The notes under the pieces are model-generated. The model was not told the origin of the DNA, did not search any database, and saw nothing but the letters and a program-made list of their open reading frames with translations. From Balneola sp. (GTDB lineage Bacteria > Bacteroidota > Rhodothermia > Balneolales > Balneolaceae): DNA of 64,000 nucleotides. The DNA lies in assembly GCA_028284195.1 (NCBI GenBank), contig JANQSE010000004.1, positions 1 through 64,000 on the forward strand, in the 5' to 3' direction. Position numbers and translations under genes: made by a program. Below are positions 45,934-55,755 of this stretch, one piece after another. Numbering within the stretch: the stretch's first letter is position 1; the number at the start of each line of letters is the position of its first letter.

Positions 45934-47706
45934 ATGACACTTAAACGAACACACACCTGCGGAGAACTGACAACCAGGAACATTGGAGAAGAAGTAATTT
46001 TAAATGGATGGGTTGGCCCCCGTCGTGATTTAGGAGGCGTAATTTTTATAGACTTGCGCGATCGTTATGGAATTACGCAGGTTGTTTTTACAGAAACGGA
46101 TGAAAGTTTGCACTCTAAAGCAGAAGAATTACGCGCGGAATATGTGATTGGTGTGAAAGGAAAAGTAATAAGCCGGGGAGAGGAAAACTTAAATCCGAAT
46201 TTGGTTACGGGAGAAATTGAGGTGGAAGCTGCTGAGCTTGTTTTCTATTCAGAAGCACAAACTCCACCATTTGAAATTAAAGACGGGATTTCCACGAACG
46301 AAGATACCAGGCTTAAATATCGTTATCTGGATTTACGTCGCCCGGAAATGCAAAAAAAAATGATGGTGCGTTCAAAAATGTATCAGGCGATCAGGAATTA
46401 TTACCATTACCATAATTTTGCAGAAGTAGAGACCCCAATGCTGATGAGAAGCACCCCGGAAGGTGCCCGCGATTACCTGGTGCCAAGCCGGGTGAATGAA
46501 GGTAAGTTCTTTGCTCTCCCCCAAAGTCCGCAAACTTACAAGCAACTGCTCATGGTCTCGGGATACGATCGCTACTTTCAAATAGTAAAATGTTTCCGGG
46601 ATGAGGATTTAAGGGCCGACCGCCAGCCTGAGTTCACTCAAATTGATGTTGAGATGAGCTTTGTTGATGAAGAGGCAGTATTTGAAATGCACGAAGGCCT
46701 GCTGAAAGAAATTTTTACCGAAACAGTTGGAGTTGATCTGCAATTGCCTTTTCCAAGAATGACGTACGATCAGGCAATGAGTACGTATGGTACAGATAAA
46801 CCAGATATCCGGTTTGGGATGGAGTTTGTCGATTATTCTGACATTGTAAAAGATGCAGAATTCAAAGTGTTTTCATCTACTGTAGAAAATGGGGGAGCGG
46901 TTGTAGGTATCACCATTCCTGGCCAGGGAGAAATGGGCAGGGGAGCTATTGATCGCTGGACGGATCGTGTGCGTAAAGAAACCGGAGCCGGTGGTTTGAT
47001 TTACATTAAAATGCTGGAAGAAGGTCCGCTTTGTAGTGTTGCAAAATTTCTGAATGCTGATATTCAGCAGCAAATGATATCTGCTTCCGGAGCAAAAACA
47101 GGTGATTTAGTATTTATTTTGGCCGGGCCTAAGCCTGATGTGCTTGAGCAATTGGGAGCACTTCGCCTGATGGTTGGCAAAGAGTTTAATCTGATTGATG
47201 AGGATGTCTATAAATTGGTTTGGGTTACAGATTTTCCATTAGTGGAATGGGATGAAGAGTCTCGCCGTTACCATGCCATGCACCATCCATTCACTTCTCC
47301 AAAGCAAGAAGATCTTGAGAAGCTTGGTTCCGATCCGGCATCTGTAAAAGCTCGTGCTTATGATTTGGTACTGAACGGATTTGAAATTGGCGGAGGTTCT
47401 ATCAGAATTCATGACCGAAAAGTTCAGGAGACCATGTTTAAAACACTTGGAATAGGGCAGGAGGAAGCAGAAGAGAAATTCGGCTTTTTACTCGATGCTT
47501 TTAAATATGGGGCACCTCCTCATGGTGGTATAGCGTTTGGTGTCGATCGGCTTGCGATGATCTTAACAGGGTCCAGAAGCCTGAGAGATGTAATAGCATT
47601 CCCAAAAAATCAAAAAGCACAAAGTATGATGGACAGTAGCCCTTCTGAAGTAGATAAAGAGCAGTTGGACGAACTACATATTCAACTAAAGAAAAAATTA
47701 AGTTGA
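45934..47706 (+). CDS. aspS: Aspartyl-tRNA synthetase
   Basis: 590-residue bacterial-type class II synthetase: N-terminal anticodon-binding OB fold, motif 2 (FRDEDLRADRQPEFTQID), an inserted GAD domain (about 285-400), and motif 3 (GGIAFGVDRLAMILTGSRSL). It charges tRNA-Asp. No Shine-Dalgarno is obvious before the ATG. The 286-base upstream gap, shared with the divergent regulator, is AT-rich and has no gene that I can support. The stop codon overlaps the next start by one base. Confidence 0.97.
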   Translation: MTLKRTHTCGELTTRNIGEEVILNGWVGPRRDLGGVIFIDLRDRYGITQVVFTETDESLHSKAEELRAEYVIGVKGKVISRGEENLNPNLVTGEIEVEAAELVFYSEAQTPPFEIKDGISTNEDTRLKYRYLDLRRPEMQKKMMVRSKMYQAIRNYYHYHNFAEVETPMLMRSTPEGARDYLVPSRVNEGKFFALPQSPQTYKQLLMVSGYDRYFQIVKCFRDEDLRADRQPEFTQIDVEMSFVDEEAVFEMHEGLLKEIFTETVGVDLQLPFPRMTYDQAMSTYGTDKPDIRFGMEFVDYSDIVKDAEFKVFSSTVENGGAVVGITIPGQGEMGRGAIDRWTDRVRKETGAGGLIYIKMLEEGPLCSVAKFLNADIQQQMISASGAKTGDLVFILAGPKPDVLEQLGALRLMVGKEFNLIDEDVYKLVWVTDFPLVEWDEESRRYHAMHHPFTSPKQEDLEKLGSDPASVKARAYDLVLNGFEIGGGSIRIHDRKVQETMFKTLGIGQEEAEEKFGFLLDAFKYGAPPHGGIAFGVDRLAMILTGSRSLRDVIAFPKNQKAQSMMDSSPSEVDKEQLDELHIQLKKKLS

Positions 47707-48413
47707 TGAAAACAGGGGGTATTGATGGGTGTAAACTTGGGTGGTTATTCGTTTCTTTTGAAGAAGGGAATGAGCGTTATGAGGTAATTGAATCGAGAGA
47801 AAGATTAGAACAACTTCTTCTCGAATCAGGCCGGATATTCGTCGATATGCCAATTGGCTTAGAAGACGAAGAATATAACAGGGAATGCGATGTGTTAATG
47901 CGTAAAGAAATTGGCAGTGATTATGCGCCAAGCGTTTTTTCTCCGCCCATAAGGCCGGCACTTGCAGCACCAAGCTATGCAGAGGCGAATATGATTAGTT
48001 TCGAATACACCGGGAAAAAACTGTCACTTCAGTCCTGGAATATCACTCCAAAGATTCAACTGATTGATGAGCTGCTAACCAAAGATAATGGCCTCGAAGA
48101 AAAAGTACTGGAAGCCCATCCTGAACACTTATTTCAAATACTGAATGGAGGATTGATCTTTCAAAAGAAAAACCTGAAAAAAGGGATAAAACACCGCCTG
48201 GAATTAATTAGGGAAGAGGAACCGGTTGCAGAGGATTTTTTCAGAGAGATAAAGGAAGAATACCGTCGCAGTGATGTTGGCGAAGATGATATTGTAGATG
48301 TTATGATACTAGCACTATTTGCGAAATGGTCGGAGCAGAAAGAGCTAAAAACTATTCCCAAAGAAATTCATAAAGATTCTATGGGATTACCAAAAGCCTA
48401 TCATTTCGTTTAA
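47706..48413 (+). CDS. DUF429 predicted RNase H-like nuclease
   Basis: About 235 residues of the DUF429 family, with the RNase H-like fold. Candidate metal-binding acids are in GIDGCKLGW (strand 1), FVDMPIGL, EAHPE and DDIVDVMILALFAKW. Activity has not been established for most members. ATG 47706 overlaps the aspS stop as TGATG, so translation is coupled; an in-frame TTG at 47703 is less likely. Its link to aspS is positional only. Confidence 0.82.
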   Translation: MKTGGIDGCKLGWLFVSFEEGNERYEVIESRERLEQLLLESGRIFVDMPIGLEDEEYNRECDVLMRKEIGSDYAPSVFSPPIRPALAAPSYAEANMISFEYTGKKLSLQSWNITPKIQLIDELLTKDNGLEEKVLEAHPEHLFQILNGGLIFQKKNLKKGIKHRLELIREEEPVAEDFFREIKEEYRRSDVGEDDIVDVMILALFAKWSEQKELKTIPKEIHKDSMGLPKAYHFV

Positions 48414-48466
48414 GAAATTGTTGGTTTTTTAACGCTGAGTTAAGGGCTTGCACCCAACACTAAAAC

Positions 48467-49918
48467 TCACTTCAGGATTTTCTTGTACTTAACGCCCGCT
48501 TTATGTACAAAATTAATTCCATTAAAAGCAGCAATCCGATAAGCTTCACTATAGGCAGGATAATTCATTACATGGTCAACAAAATATCGAATATCGCCCC
48601 CCAGATTCATTACTGACTGGCCCAGGTGAATAAGGTCGCTGGCTCGTTCACCTATTATATGTATTCCCAGGATTTTGAGAGAATCCTGATCGAAAACGAT
48701 CTTTAACAAACCTGTTTGTTGGTTACTCACATCGCCTTGGGTAATGTTTTTGTAGTAAGCCCGGCCTACCGCTACGTTATATCCTTTTTCGGTGGCTTCT
48801 TTTTGGGTAAGTCCGATGTTTGATATTTCAGGAATAGAATAAATTGCAAAAGGTATTTGTTCCGGCATAGAGTGTGGATCGCTGGAAAACATCTTGCAGG
48901 AAGCAATTCTGCCCTGCGAAAAAGAAGCAGAGGCCAGCCTGGGAAAACCTGCAACATCTCCAGCTGCAAATATATTTTCTACAGAAGTTTGAAAAGTCGC
49001 ATTCGTTTTAATGAAGCCATCTTTATCCAGTTTTACCCCAATTTTTTCTAACCCGAGCTTGGTACTATTTGGTTTTTTTGGCCCCAGATAAAGTACATGC
49101 TCTGTTTCCAATACATACTTTCTTCCTTTTTCTTTATCATTGCTTATTTGGTGCATTACTTCGACACTACCACGCAGATCGTTTACAGAAACTGAAATAT
49201 TATTAGCAGACTTCACAATTTCTATAGCGCTTTTTTTTAAACAGACGGCAAGCTCTTCTGCAATATCGTTGTCCAGAAAAGGTAAAAACTCATCCGAATC
49301 ACTTAGAATAGTAACACGGGTACCTAAGGATGAAAATGTAGTTGCATACTCAATGGCATTAATACCACTTCCCAGAATTACAAGTCTTCTTGGAATATGA
49401 GTTAAAGACAAAATTGAGTTGTAATCGAGTACGATGTTGTTGTCAACATTAAATCCGTTTGGGGGGATGGTTGAGGTACCGGTTGCAAGCAGTACAAATT
49501 TGGTTGTGAATTGCTTTACATCTCCGTTCCAGTTCTTTACCTCTATGGTGTTTTTATCTATTAGTGTACCATAGCCGCGGTAAGTATCTACCTCATTTTT
49601 TTGCAGATCGTTTTGAACCTTTTCGTTTTTACTTTGCAGGATCTGGTCTTTGTAAGAAAGAAGATCTCCCATCAAATATTTGGAATACGGCTTTTCTTTA
49701 GCTTCTTCCGGGAATTGGTTTTGAAATCGCTGGATAATTCGGGCAGTTTCACGAAGTGCTTTACTGGGAACGGTACCGGAATTAATCCACGCTCCGCCCA
49801 GGTGATTTTCATTTGCCTCAACAACCAGCACCTTTTTGCCAAATTTAGAACTTTGCATGGCGCAGGAAAATCCGGCAGGGCCACTTCCCAAAATAATTAC
49901 ATCGTAATCGTACTTCAT
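48467..49918 (-). CDS. sthA: Sth-like soluble pyridine nucleotide transhydrogenase
   Basis: 483-residue FAD/NAD(P) two-dinucleotide oxidoreductase. The region where dihydrolipoamide dehydrogenases have their redox Cys pair reads GGAWINSGTVPSKALRE, with no cysteines, as in soluble transhydrogenase SthA (GTIPSKALR). The C-terminus has NYPAYSEAYRIAAFNGINF instead of the catalytic His-Glu of disulfide reductases, again Sth-like. It would balance NADH and NADPH pools in the cytoplasm. Naming rests on these motifs; related flavoproteins are possible. Confidence 0.82.
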   Translation of the reverse strand: MKYDYDVIILGSGPAGFSCAMQSSKFGKKVLVVEANENHLGGAWINSGTVPSKALRETARIIQRFQNQFPEEAKEKPYSKYLMGDLLSYKDQILQSKNEKVQNDLQKNEVDTYRGYGTLIDKNTIEVKNWNGDVKQFTTKFVLLATGTSTIPPNGFNVDNNIVLDYNSILSLTHIPRRLVILGSGINAIEYATTFSSLGTRVTILSDSDEFLPFLDNDIAEELAVCLKKSAIEIVKSANNISVSVNDLRGSVEVMHQISNDKEKGRKYVLETEHVLYLGPKKPNSTKLGLEKIGVKLDKDGFIKTNATFQTSVENIFAAGDVAGFPRLASASFSQGRIASCKMFSSDPHSMPEQIPFAIYSIPEISNIGLTQKEATEKGYNVAVGRAYYKNITQGDVSNQQTGLLKIVFDQDSLKILGIHIIGERASDLIHLGQSVMNLGGDIRYFVDHVMNYPAYSEAYRIAAFNGINFVHKAGVKYKKILK

Positions 49919-50136
49919 AGATCGGTTAAATAAATTGAGTTTTGAAGATAGCTGATTTTACAGCCTAAATCAGACCCATATTCCATGGATAATGTAAACA
50001 AATTGCAAACATAGATATTTTTAGATGTTAAGAGGAACGAATTTGATGGAAGCAATGCTTATTTTAAAGACGCTTAAAACATCCACGTTACTGATGCAAA
50101 AAAGAATTTTAATTAACTAATTAACAAAGAGGAAAT

Positions 50137-50745
50137 ATGGCTTACGAATTACCTGAACTACAGTACTCATATGATGCACTGGAACCACATTTTGATGCCA
50201 GAACAATGGAAATCCACCATTCAAAACACCATCAGGGATATGCCAGTAAAGTTAATGCTGCTTTGGAAGGGCACGCATTTGCAGATCTTGAGATTGAAGA
50301 AGTACTGGGTAGAATAAATGAAGTACCGGAAGGTATCAGGCAAGGTGTAATTAACAATGGCGGTGGTTATGCAAACCACAAATTATTCTGGGAAGTGTTG
50401 TCTCCAAATGGTGGAGGAAATCCGGATGGAGATATAGCAGCAGCCATTAATGAAGCATTCGGTAGTTTTGATAATTTTAAGGATGAGTTCAGCAATGCAG
50501 CTGCTACTCAATTTGGTTCAGGATGGGCCTGGCTTTCTGTTGATGCAAGCGGAAACCTGAAAGTACATTCTACAGCCAATCAGGATAGCCCAGTTATGGA
50601 TGGTTTAACACCAATTCTAGGTTTAGATGTTTGGGAACATGCTTATTACCTGAATTATCAAAATCGCCGGCCTGATTATATTGCAGCGTTCTGGAACGTA
50701 ATAAACTGGGATGCTGTAAACGCAAATTACGCGAACACGAAATGA
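50137..50745 (+). CDS. sodA: Superoxide dismutase, Mn/Fe type
   Basis: 202-residue Fe/Mn superoxide dismutase that converts superoxide to hydrogen peroxide and oxygen. Metal ligands are H27 (MEIHHSKHH), H81 ([10 protein letters not shown]), D164 and H168 (LDVWEHAYY). The GWAWL and NQDSP stretches favour Mn, but metal use cannot be proven by sequence. AGAGGAAAT precedes the ATG. A bacilliredoxin gene follows after 31 bases on the same strand. Confidence 0.96.
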   Translation: MAYELPELQYSYDALEPHFDARTMEIHHSKHHQGYASKVNAALEGHAFADLEIEEVLGRINEVPEGIRQGVINNGGGYANHKLFWEVLSPNGGGNPDGDIAAAINEAFGSFDNFKDEFSNAAATQFGSGWAWLSVDASGNLKVHSTANQDSPVMDGLTPILGLDVWEHAYYLNYQNRRPDYIAAFWNVINWDAVNANYANTK

Positions 50746-50776
50746 AATTAATCTAACAAAGAAAAAACGGATCGTT

Positions 50777-51223
50777 ATGCAATTTGGATTTGGAATAGGC
50801 CCCGACACAGCCTGGATGAGAGAAGAGCTTACACAGTTTGGTGTAGAAGAACTTACAACTCCTGAGGATGTAGATCGGGCCATGAAAGAGTATAAAGGCA
50901 CTATGCTGATGGCCATAAATTCTGTTTGTGGTTGTGCGGCGGGTAATGCCCGCCCCGGACTGGGAATTGCTTTGGAAAATTCGAAAGCCAAACCAGACCA
51001 TATGGTTACTGTGTTTGCAGGGCAGGACAAAGAAGCAACGGCGCATGCCCGGGCTTACTTTAGTGAGTATCCGCCATCATCGCCAGCATTCGCTTATTTT
51101 GTGGATGGGGAAATTAAAGCAATGATCCCAAGGCACAGAATTGAAGGTCGCAGCCGTGAGGACGTAGCCAATGATCTCCAAATGGTGTTTGAAGCATTCG
51201 GAAAGGAAAAAGAAGAAAAGTAA
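50777..51223 (+). CDS. BrxA/BrxB family bacilliredoxin
   Basis: 148-residue thioredoxin-fold protein with the C51-G-C53 motif in NSVCGCAAGNARPG typical of YphP/YqiW (BrxA/BrxB). In Bacillus these remove bacillithiol from oxidised proteins. Whether this organism makes bacillithiol is not visible here. It probably shares a transcript with sodA (31-base gap), fitting an oxidative-stress role. It is convergent with the MscS gene, 144 bases away. Confidence 0.92.
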   Translation: MQFGFGIGPDTAWMREELTQFGVEELTTPEDVDRAMKEYKGTMLMAINSVCGCAAGNARPGLGIALENSKAKPDHMVTVFAGQDKEATAHARAYFSEYPPSSPAFAYFVDGEIKAMIPRHRIEGRSREDVANDLQMVFEAFGKEKEEK

Positions 51224-51367
51224 TCCTCGTGTTTTTACTCTCTGTTAAACCTGTACATACATGGTTTTTTATGCACGAACAATTGAAAACCTGCGATAAT
51301 TAAAAAGCAATTGTTGCAGAAGATAACCTGATGTTATCGGGCATAGACCAGCGGAGAATTATTTAGC

Positions 51368-53038
51368 TTACTTTCCGGCTCCAAAATCTATTTCTTTTCC
51401 GTCTTTAAAAATCCGCAATCCATTGGGGTTACTTTTAGTACCTTTTGGCCCAAACTCAATTACTGCAGATGCGAGTTCCTCTTCTGTTTTTGTTTCACCA
51501 ACCTGGCGGGGTTCTTCTTTATGAAATGAATCAACATGAAGTGTTTGAGTCGGGAATGCAAACTCAACACCAACTTCTCTTGCGAGTTTTAAAACTTCGA
51601 GCAGAAAATTATGCCGTTGCTGCAGTTCGGTACTCCAGTCAGGTACTTTAAAGAAAACATAAACCAGCACATCCAAAGAGTGTGCACCAAAAGAATTAAA
51701 GTGAACTTCATAAAAATCTTGCCGGAAATGGCCGTTTGATTTTACAATAGCTTTTATTCCTTCTACAAATGCTTCCATTTGCTTCGGGGAGGTTGAGTAG
51801 GTAAGATTTAGAACTGTTTTCAGGCGACGGTATTCCCGCATTCCGAGGTTGTCAATATCATTAGTGGAAACAATAGAGTTTGGAACACTAACCAGAGAGT
51901 TATAAAAAGTACGGATTCGTGTAGAACGGAAACCTACTTCTTCAACCGTTCCTTCTATGGAGTTCACTTTAATCCAGTCGCCAATTCGAAAAGGTTTATC
52001 TACAAAAATAGTGATAGAGCCAAAGAAATTTGCAAGGGTATCGCGGGCTGCCAGTGCAACAGCTAAACCTCCAATTCCCAAACCGGCAATTAGTGATGCT
52101 ACATTATATCCGTTGTTTTGAAGGATTAGAATAATCCCCATAACAATTACAAAAAAACGAAGAGTTTTTCGGATTAATGGTACTAATTGATCATCCAGCT
52201 TGCTCTCTGTTTTTGAAGTAAGCACTCCCAGGTATTTAGAAAACACATCGGACAGATTATAAAACAACCAGATAAACCCGACTGATAATCCTATTTCGAA
52301 ACCGTTAGAAAGGTAAAAATTAACGGTAACCGATAGCTGCAGATTGGTGAACGTGGCCAGCCAGAAGAACAGCATAAAAATAAAACCTGCAGGACGCTCT
52401 ATTCCGTCAACCAGGTCATCATCCCATGTAAAAGAGGTTTTTTGAGCAAACCTGCGAATGTAATTATCCAGGATATATTCAAAGGCTTTCCTCAAAACAA
52501 ATCCCAGCAACAACCAGCAAAAAACAGCAATATACTGCCATGTTTCTAGTCCCAGCCATTCAGTTTTGGCCCATTCGGGAAGCTTGTTAAGCAAAGCTTC
52601 AATCAATGATGAAAAAGTATCCTGATAAAGCAGCGGAATTTGTTCGATCGTTGATTTAGAAAACAGCCATTCATCCCCGCTCTTGGTTAGGTAAACTTCA
52701 GGCAGTTCATCGAATAAAATGTACTGTTGCAATCCGGATAAGCTATCTGAATAATTTGGGTTATTAGGGATCCGGTCATATTGAACAAGGAGTCCTTTTG
52801 CATCTAATACCTTGCGGAGTTCAACAGCTAAATCTATTTGTTCTTGTTTTGTTCCATCGTGTAACTTCATGGTAGAAGCTACTTTGTCAAAATTCTGATG
52901 TCCTTTTTGTTGCCAATGCAGGAAAGTATGAACAGCTTTTTGAGGCGTTGAAAGGTTGCCTTGAAAACTGACAACAGCAGTTGAGGTGCTGCAAATAATA
53001 ATGGTAAATAAAAAGAAAAATTTATGCGGGATTTTCAT
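51368..53038 (-). CDS. Mechanosensitive ion channel (MscS family)
   Basis: 556 residues. A signal-like N-terminus and ~110-residue extracytoplasmic region precede several transmembrane helices; the pore-lining TM3 is GLGIGGLAVALAARDTLANF, followed by the MscS beta domain (IFVDKPFRIGDWIKVNSIEG, TVEEVGFRSTRIRT) and the cytoplasmic domain. It opens under membrane tension to release solutes. The extended N-terminal region is larger than in Escherichia coli MscS. The C-terminal tail after the vestibule is variable. Confidence 0.93.
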   Translation of the reverse strand: MKIPHKFFFLFTIIICSTSTAVVSFQGNLSTPQKAVHTFLHWQQKGHQNFDKVASTMKLHDGTKQEQIDLAVELRKVLDAKGLLVQYDRIPNNPNYSDSLSGLQQYILFDELPEVYLTKSGDEWLFSKSTIEQIPLLYQDTFSSLIEALLNKLPEWAKTEWLGLETWQYIAVFCWLLLGFVLRKAFEYILDNYIRRFAQKTSFTWDDDLVDGIERPAGFIFMLFFWLATFTNLQLSVTVNFYLSNGFEIGLSVGFIWLFYNLSDVFSKYLGVLTSKTESKLDDQLVPLIRKTLRFFVIVMGIILILQNNGYNVASLIAGLGIGGLAVALAARDTLANFFGSITIFVDKPFRIGDWIKVNSIEGTVEEVGFRSTRIRTFYNSLVSVPNSIVSTNDIDNLGMREYRRLKTVLNLTYSTSPKQMEAFVEGIKAIVKSNGHFRQDFYEVHFNSFGAHSLDVLVYVFFKVPDWSTELQQRHNFLLEVLKLAREVGVEFAFPTQTLHVDSFHKEEPRQVGETKTEEELASAVIEFGPKGTKSNPNGLRIFKDGKEIDFGAGK

Positions 53039-53189
53039 ATCACGTAAGATCGTAGTTAATTCTATTCAAAATTAAGCATGTTTATCAGGCATTAAAAGCC
53101 AAAGAAAAAAAGAAAAGCGGCAACAAAAAAAAGAAAAAACCGTAGCTTGTCGGGGAATCAATATAAAGTAATACAAGGGCAGCTAAAGA

Positions 53190-55733
53190 GTGCTTAATAA
53201 AAACTCTTACATAATTATACTACTTGGTATACTGGGCTTTGCAGCTTTTATTTTTCTACGGTCATACTCGGATTATTATGCAGACTCACCGATCTCAGAA
53301 AGCCGGCAACAGGTAGAAAACAAGCTAAGTACACTTGCTCCTGCTCTTGGTTTCTCTATGGACACTATGGCTGTATATACGTCCCGTAAGCAGCATTTAA
53401 GCTATTTTAGCCAGCTTGAGGATACGTTGAATCGTACCATTACTCCCCTGGAAATGAACCAAAAGAAAAGGCACCTCCAATCTTGGGAAAGCATGGTTGG
53501 CAGGAAAGGTACCTCAAGCGAGGCTGTTGTGGGTAGTACGGATATGTTTGAAAGTTATGGGCTTCTTAAAGTCCTTTTTTCGAATCAGGGAAATTTAATC
53601 CGGCTTTTCCCAAATCCGGATAAACCAAACCCAACGTTTGTGCATGGAGATTCACCAAAAGAAATTGCAGAAGAAGTTATAGGCGAAGTATTTGGCTATG
53701 ATCTTACTGCCTATGAATTTGATCCCCAGAATGCAGATAGTAATGGTATAAACTCCGAAGGCCAGGTTATAGAAGGGGTAATAAATACAGATGAAAGTAT
53801 CGAAACCCCATCGGGATTGGAATTTAAATGGAAGATAAAAGAAGAGGATTTTTCCAGGCCTTCATTTCTTTCGATTGTATTGGAACCCGAAGTGAAAGAG
53901 ATAGAAGAAGCAGGGATATTCCGCACAGATTTTGGCTACACGATTAATTCATTCGTTGCAAAAGATGAATTAGAACCAAATAATCTTCAAAATACTTCTC
54001 AGTCTGCACCACAATTAAACATATCTACATTCGCATTTCTTGGAGGCTTAATACTGCTTGTAATTGCCATATTTATAGTAGGTATTAAGAATCTTTTTAA
54101 AGGAAAAGTTGAATGGAAGCGGGCACTGGTTATGTTTACTGCCGTGGGTTTAGGAGTGTACGGATGGCAGGCTTTATTTTATATGAGTTCGTTCATTCCT
54201 TTTTTTGACCATACAATTCTTATAATTACTGCCGTGAACAACCTCATTTTTGGAGTGGTTGTAGGTATTTATATGGCTTTGGCGTATGTAGCCTGGGAAG
54301 CGTTGGCCCGCTCTCAAAATCATAGCCAACTCGATGTAGTAGATGCTTTATGGCAGAAGAAGTTTTTTGTGCGCGAAACAGGATCGGGCCTGGTACATGG
54401 CTTTGCCATAAGCGGACTAATGATCGGCATTTTTGCCTTTGTAATTTTTGCGTTAGGTTTATTTTATTCCCAAAACGACAGCCAATTTGGTTTTGCAGAA
54501 GCGGGGAGTAAAATCCAGCTACTAACTATGAATATGAGTGGATGGACCGTAACCTGGCTGGTGGTATTTGCTCAAATTGGATTTGTTTATGGATTGGTTC
54601 ACCATTGGATATCGAACAAGTGGGTGGCATTAATTATAAGTATTCTTACAAGTGCGGTGCTTGTCTCATCCCTGGGGCGTATGGTTGGTACCAGCGGCGA
54701 TTTTTTTGAAAATTACCTGATCTTTTTGGGTGTATCGCTCATTACTGTTATTGCTTATAGAAGTTATGGAGTACTTACTGTATGTACAGCTTGGTGGGTA
54801 TTTATCATGATATATTCAATCACTCCATACTGGAATTCGCCAAGTATTGAAGTAGCCTATGTTAGCTGGAGCCAGGCTTTTATTATAGCCGGCCCTTTAA
54901 TTTATGGCTTGATTTCTTATAAGTACGGAGTACCCCTTTCTGAGATTGGAACATACGTTCCCGAATACGAAGAACGAATGGCGCAGCACCTTAGGGTTGA
55001 ACGTGAAATTGAAATTGCCCGTGAAAGCCAGTACAAATTAATGCCAGTTAAGCCTCCCCAGGCAGATGGTTTGGATGTTCATGGTTTCTTTTTGCCGTCT
55101 TTCGAAGTGGGGGGCGATTACTTTGACTATGTACTCAGTTATAATGGGAACGGTTCTCCTAAAGCATTAAATATGGTAGTGGTTGATGTTTCCGGCAAGG
55201 CAATGAGGGCAGCGATGCCTGCAATCTTTACCAGCGGCCTCATTCTTTCGAGATTAAAAGAAGATTCTCCGGCTCAAATACTATCAGAAGTTGCAGAACC
55301 GATTTTTAGCAGAACGGATAAACGAACTTTTATTACTTGTGTAATAGCGCGCTATAACCTGGCTGATAAAACTCTTACAGTTTCGAATGCAGGGCACTGT
55401 AAACCTGTATTAAAGCGCAATGGAAAAGCAGATTTTATCCAAACTCCCGATCCGAAATTACCCTTAGGAGTAAAACCGGATGTAGAATATCAAAATTTAG
55501 AATTCAAGCTTAAGAAAGGTGACTTTTTCTTGTTATACTCTGATGGGTTACCTGAAGCTGCCAACGAAGAAGGTGAATGGTTTGGATTCGAAGAAGTTCC
55601 GGCTCTTGTGGAACGGATTGATACAGAAAACCTTTCTGCTAATGAAATAGCACAGGAAATAAAGCGAACGATACAAAAATTCAGTAATTACCAACTTGCT
55701 GATGATACCACTGTTATTTGTTTAAAAGTTTAA
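53190..55733 (+). CDS. Membrane SpoIIE/PP2C-type serine phosphatase (paralogue 1)
   Basis: 847 residues starting at GTG 53190. One N-terminal helix, an extracytoplasmic region to about residue 275, then eight to ten transmembrane helices lead to a coiled coil (YVPEYEERMAQHLRVEREIE) and a SpoIIE-type PP2C domain: Mg-binding acids in GGDYFDYV, VDVSGKAMRAAMPAIF, and SDGLPEAAN. Such phosphatases act in RsbU-type partner-switching to control an anti-sigma antagonist. The region before the helices has no named domain. It precedes hflK; a paralogue is at 60106. Confidence 0.9.
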   Translation: MLNKNSYIIILLGILGFAAFIFLRSYSDYYADSPISESRQQVENKLSTLAPALGFSMDTMAVYTSRKQHLSYFSQLEDTLNRTITPLEMNQKKRHLQSWESMVGRKGTSSEAVVGSTDMFESYGLLKVLFSNQGNLIRLFPNPDKPNPTFVHGDSPKEIAEEVIGEVFGYDLTAYEFDPQNADSNGINSEGQVIEGVINTDESIETPSGLEFKWKIKEEDFSRPSFLSIVLEPEVKEIEEAGIFRTDFGYTINSFVAKDELEPNNLQNTSQSAPQLNISTFAFLGGLILLVIAIFIVGIKNLFKGKVEWKRALVMFTAVGLGVYGWQALFYMSSFIPFFDHTILIITAVNNLIFGVVVGIYMALAYVAWEALARSQNHSQLDVVDALWQKKFFVRETGSGLVHGFAISGLMIGIFAFVIFALGLFYSQNDSQFGFAEAGSKIQLLTMNMSGWTVTWLVVFAQIGFVYGLVHHWISNKWVALIISILTSAVLVSSLGRMVGTSGDFFENYLIFLGVSLITVIAYRSYGVLTVCTAWWVFIMIYSITPYWNSPSIEVAYVSWSQAFIIAGPLIYGLISYKYGVPLSEIGTYVPEYEERMAQHLRVEREIEIARESQYKLMPVKPPQADGLDVHGFFLPSFEVGGDYFDYVLSYNGNGSPKALNMVVVDVSGKAMRAAMPAIFTSGLILSRLKEDSPAQILSEVAEPIFSRTDKRTFITCVIARYNLADKTLTVSNAGHCKPVLKRNGKADFIQTPDPKLPLGVKPDVEYQNLEFKLKKGDFFLLYSDGLPEAANEEGEWFGFEEVPALVERIDTENLSANEIAQEIKRTIQKFSNYQLADDTTVICLKV

Positions 55734-55755
55734 CTAAAAATTAAAGCCTAAGATT

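Noticed and set aside
51224-51367. Terminator between the bacilliredoxin and MscS genes
   Set aside because: AACC...GGTTTTTT and GATAAC...GTTATC can pair, but stems are only 4-6 bp with no consistent T tract.
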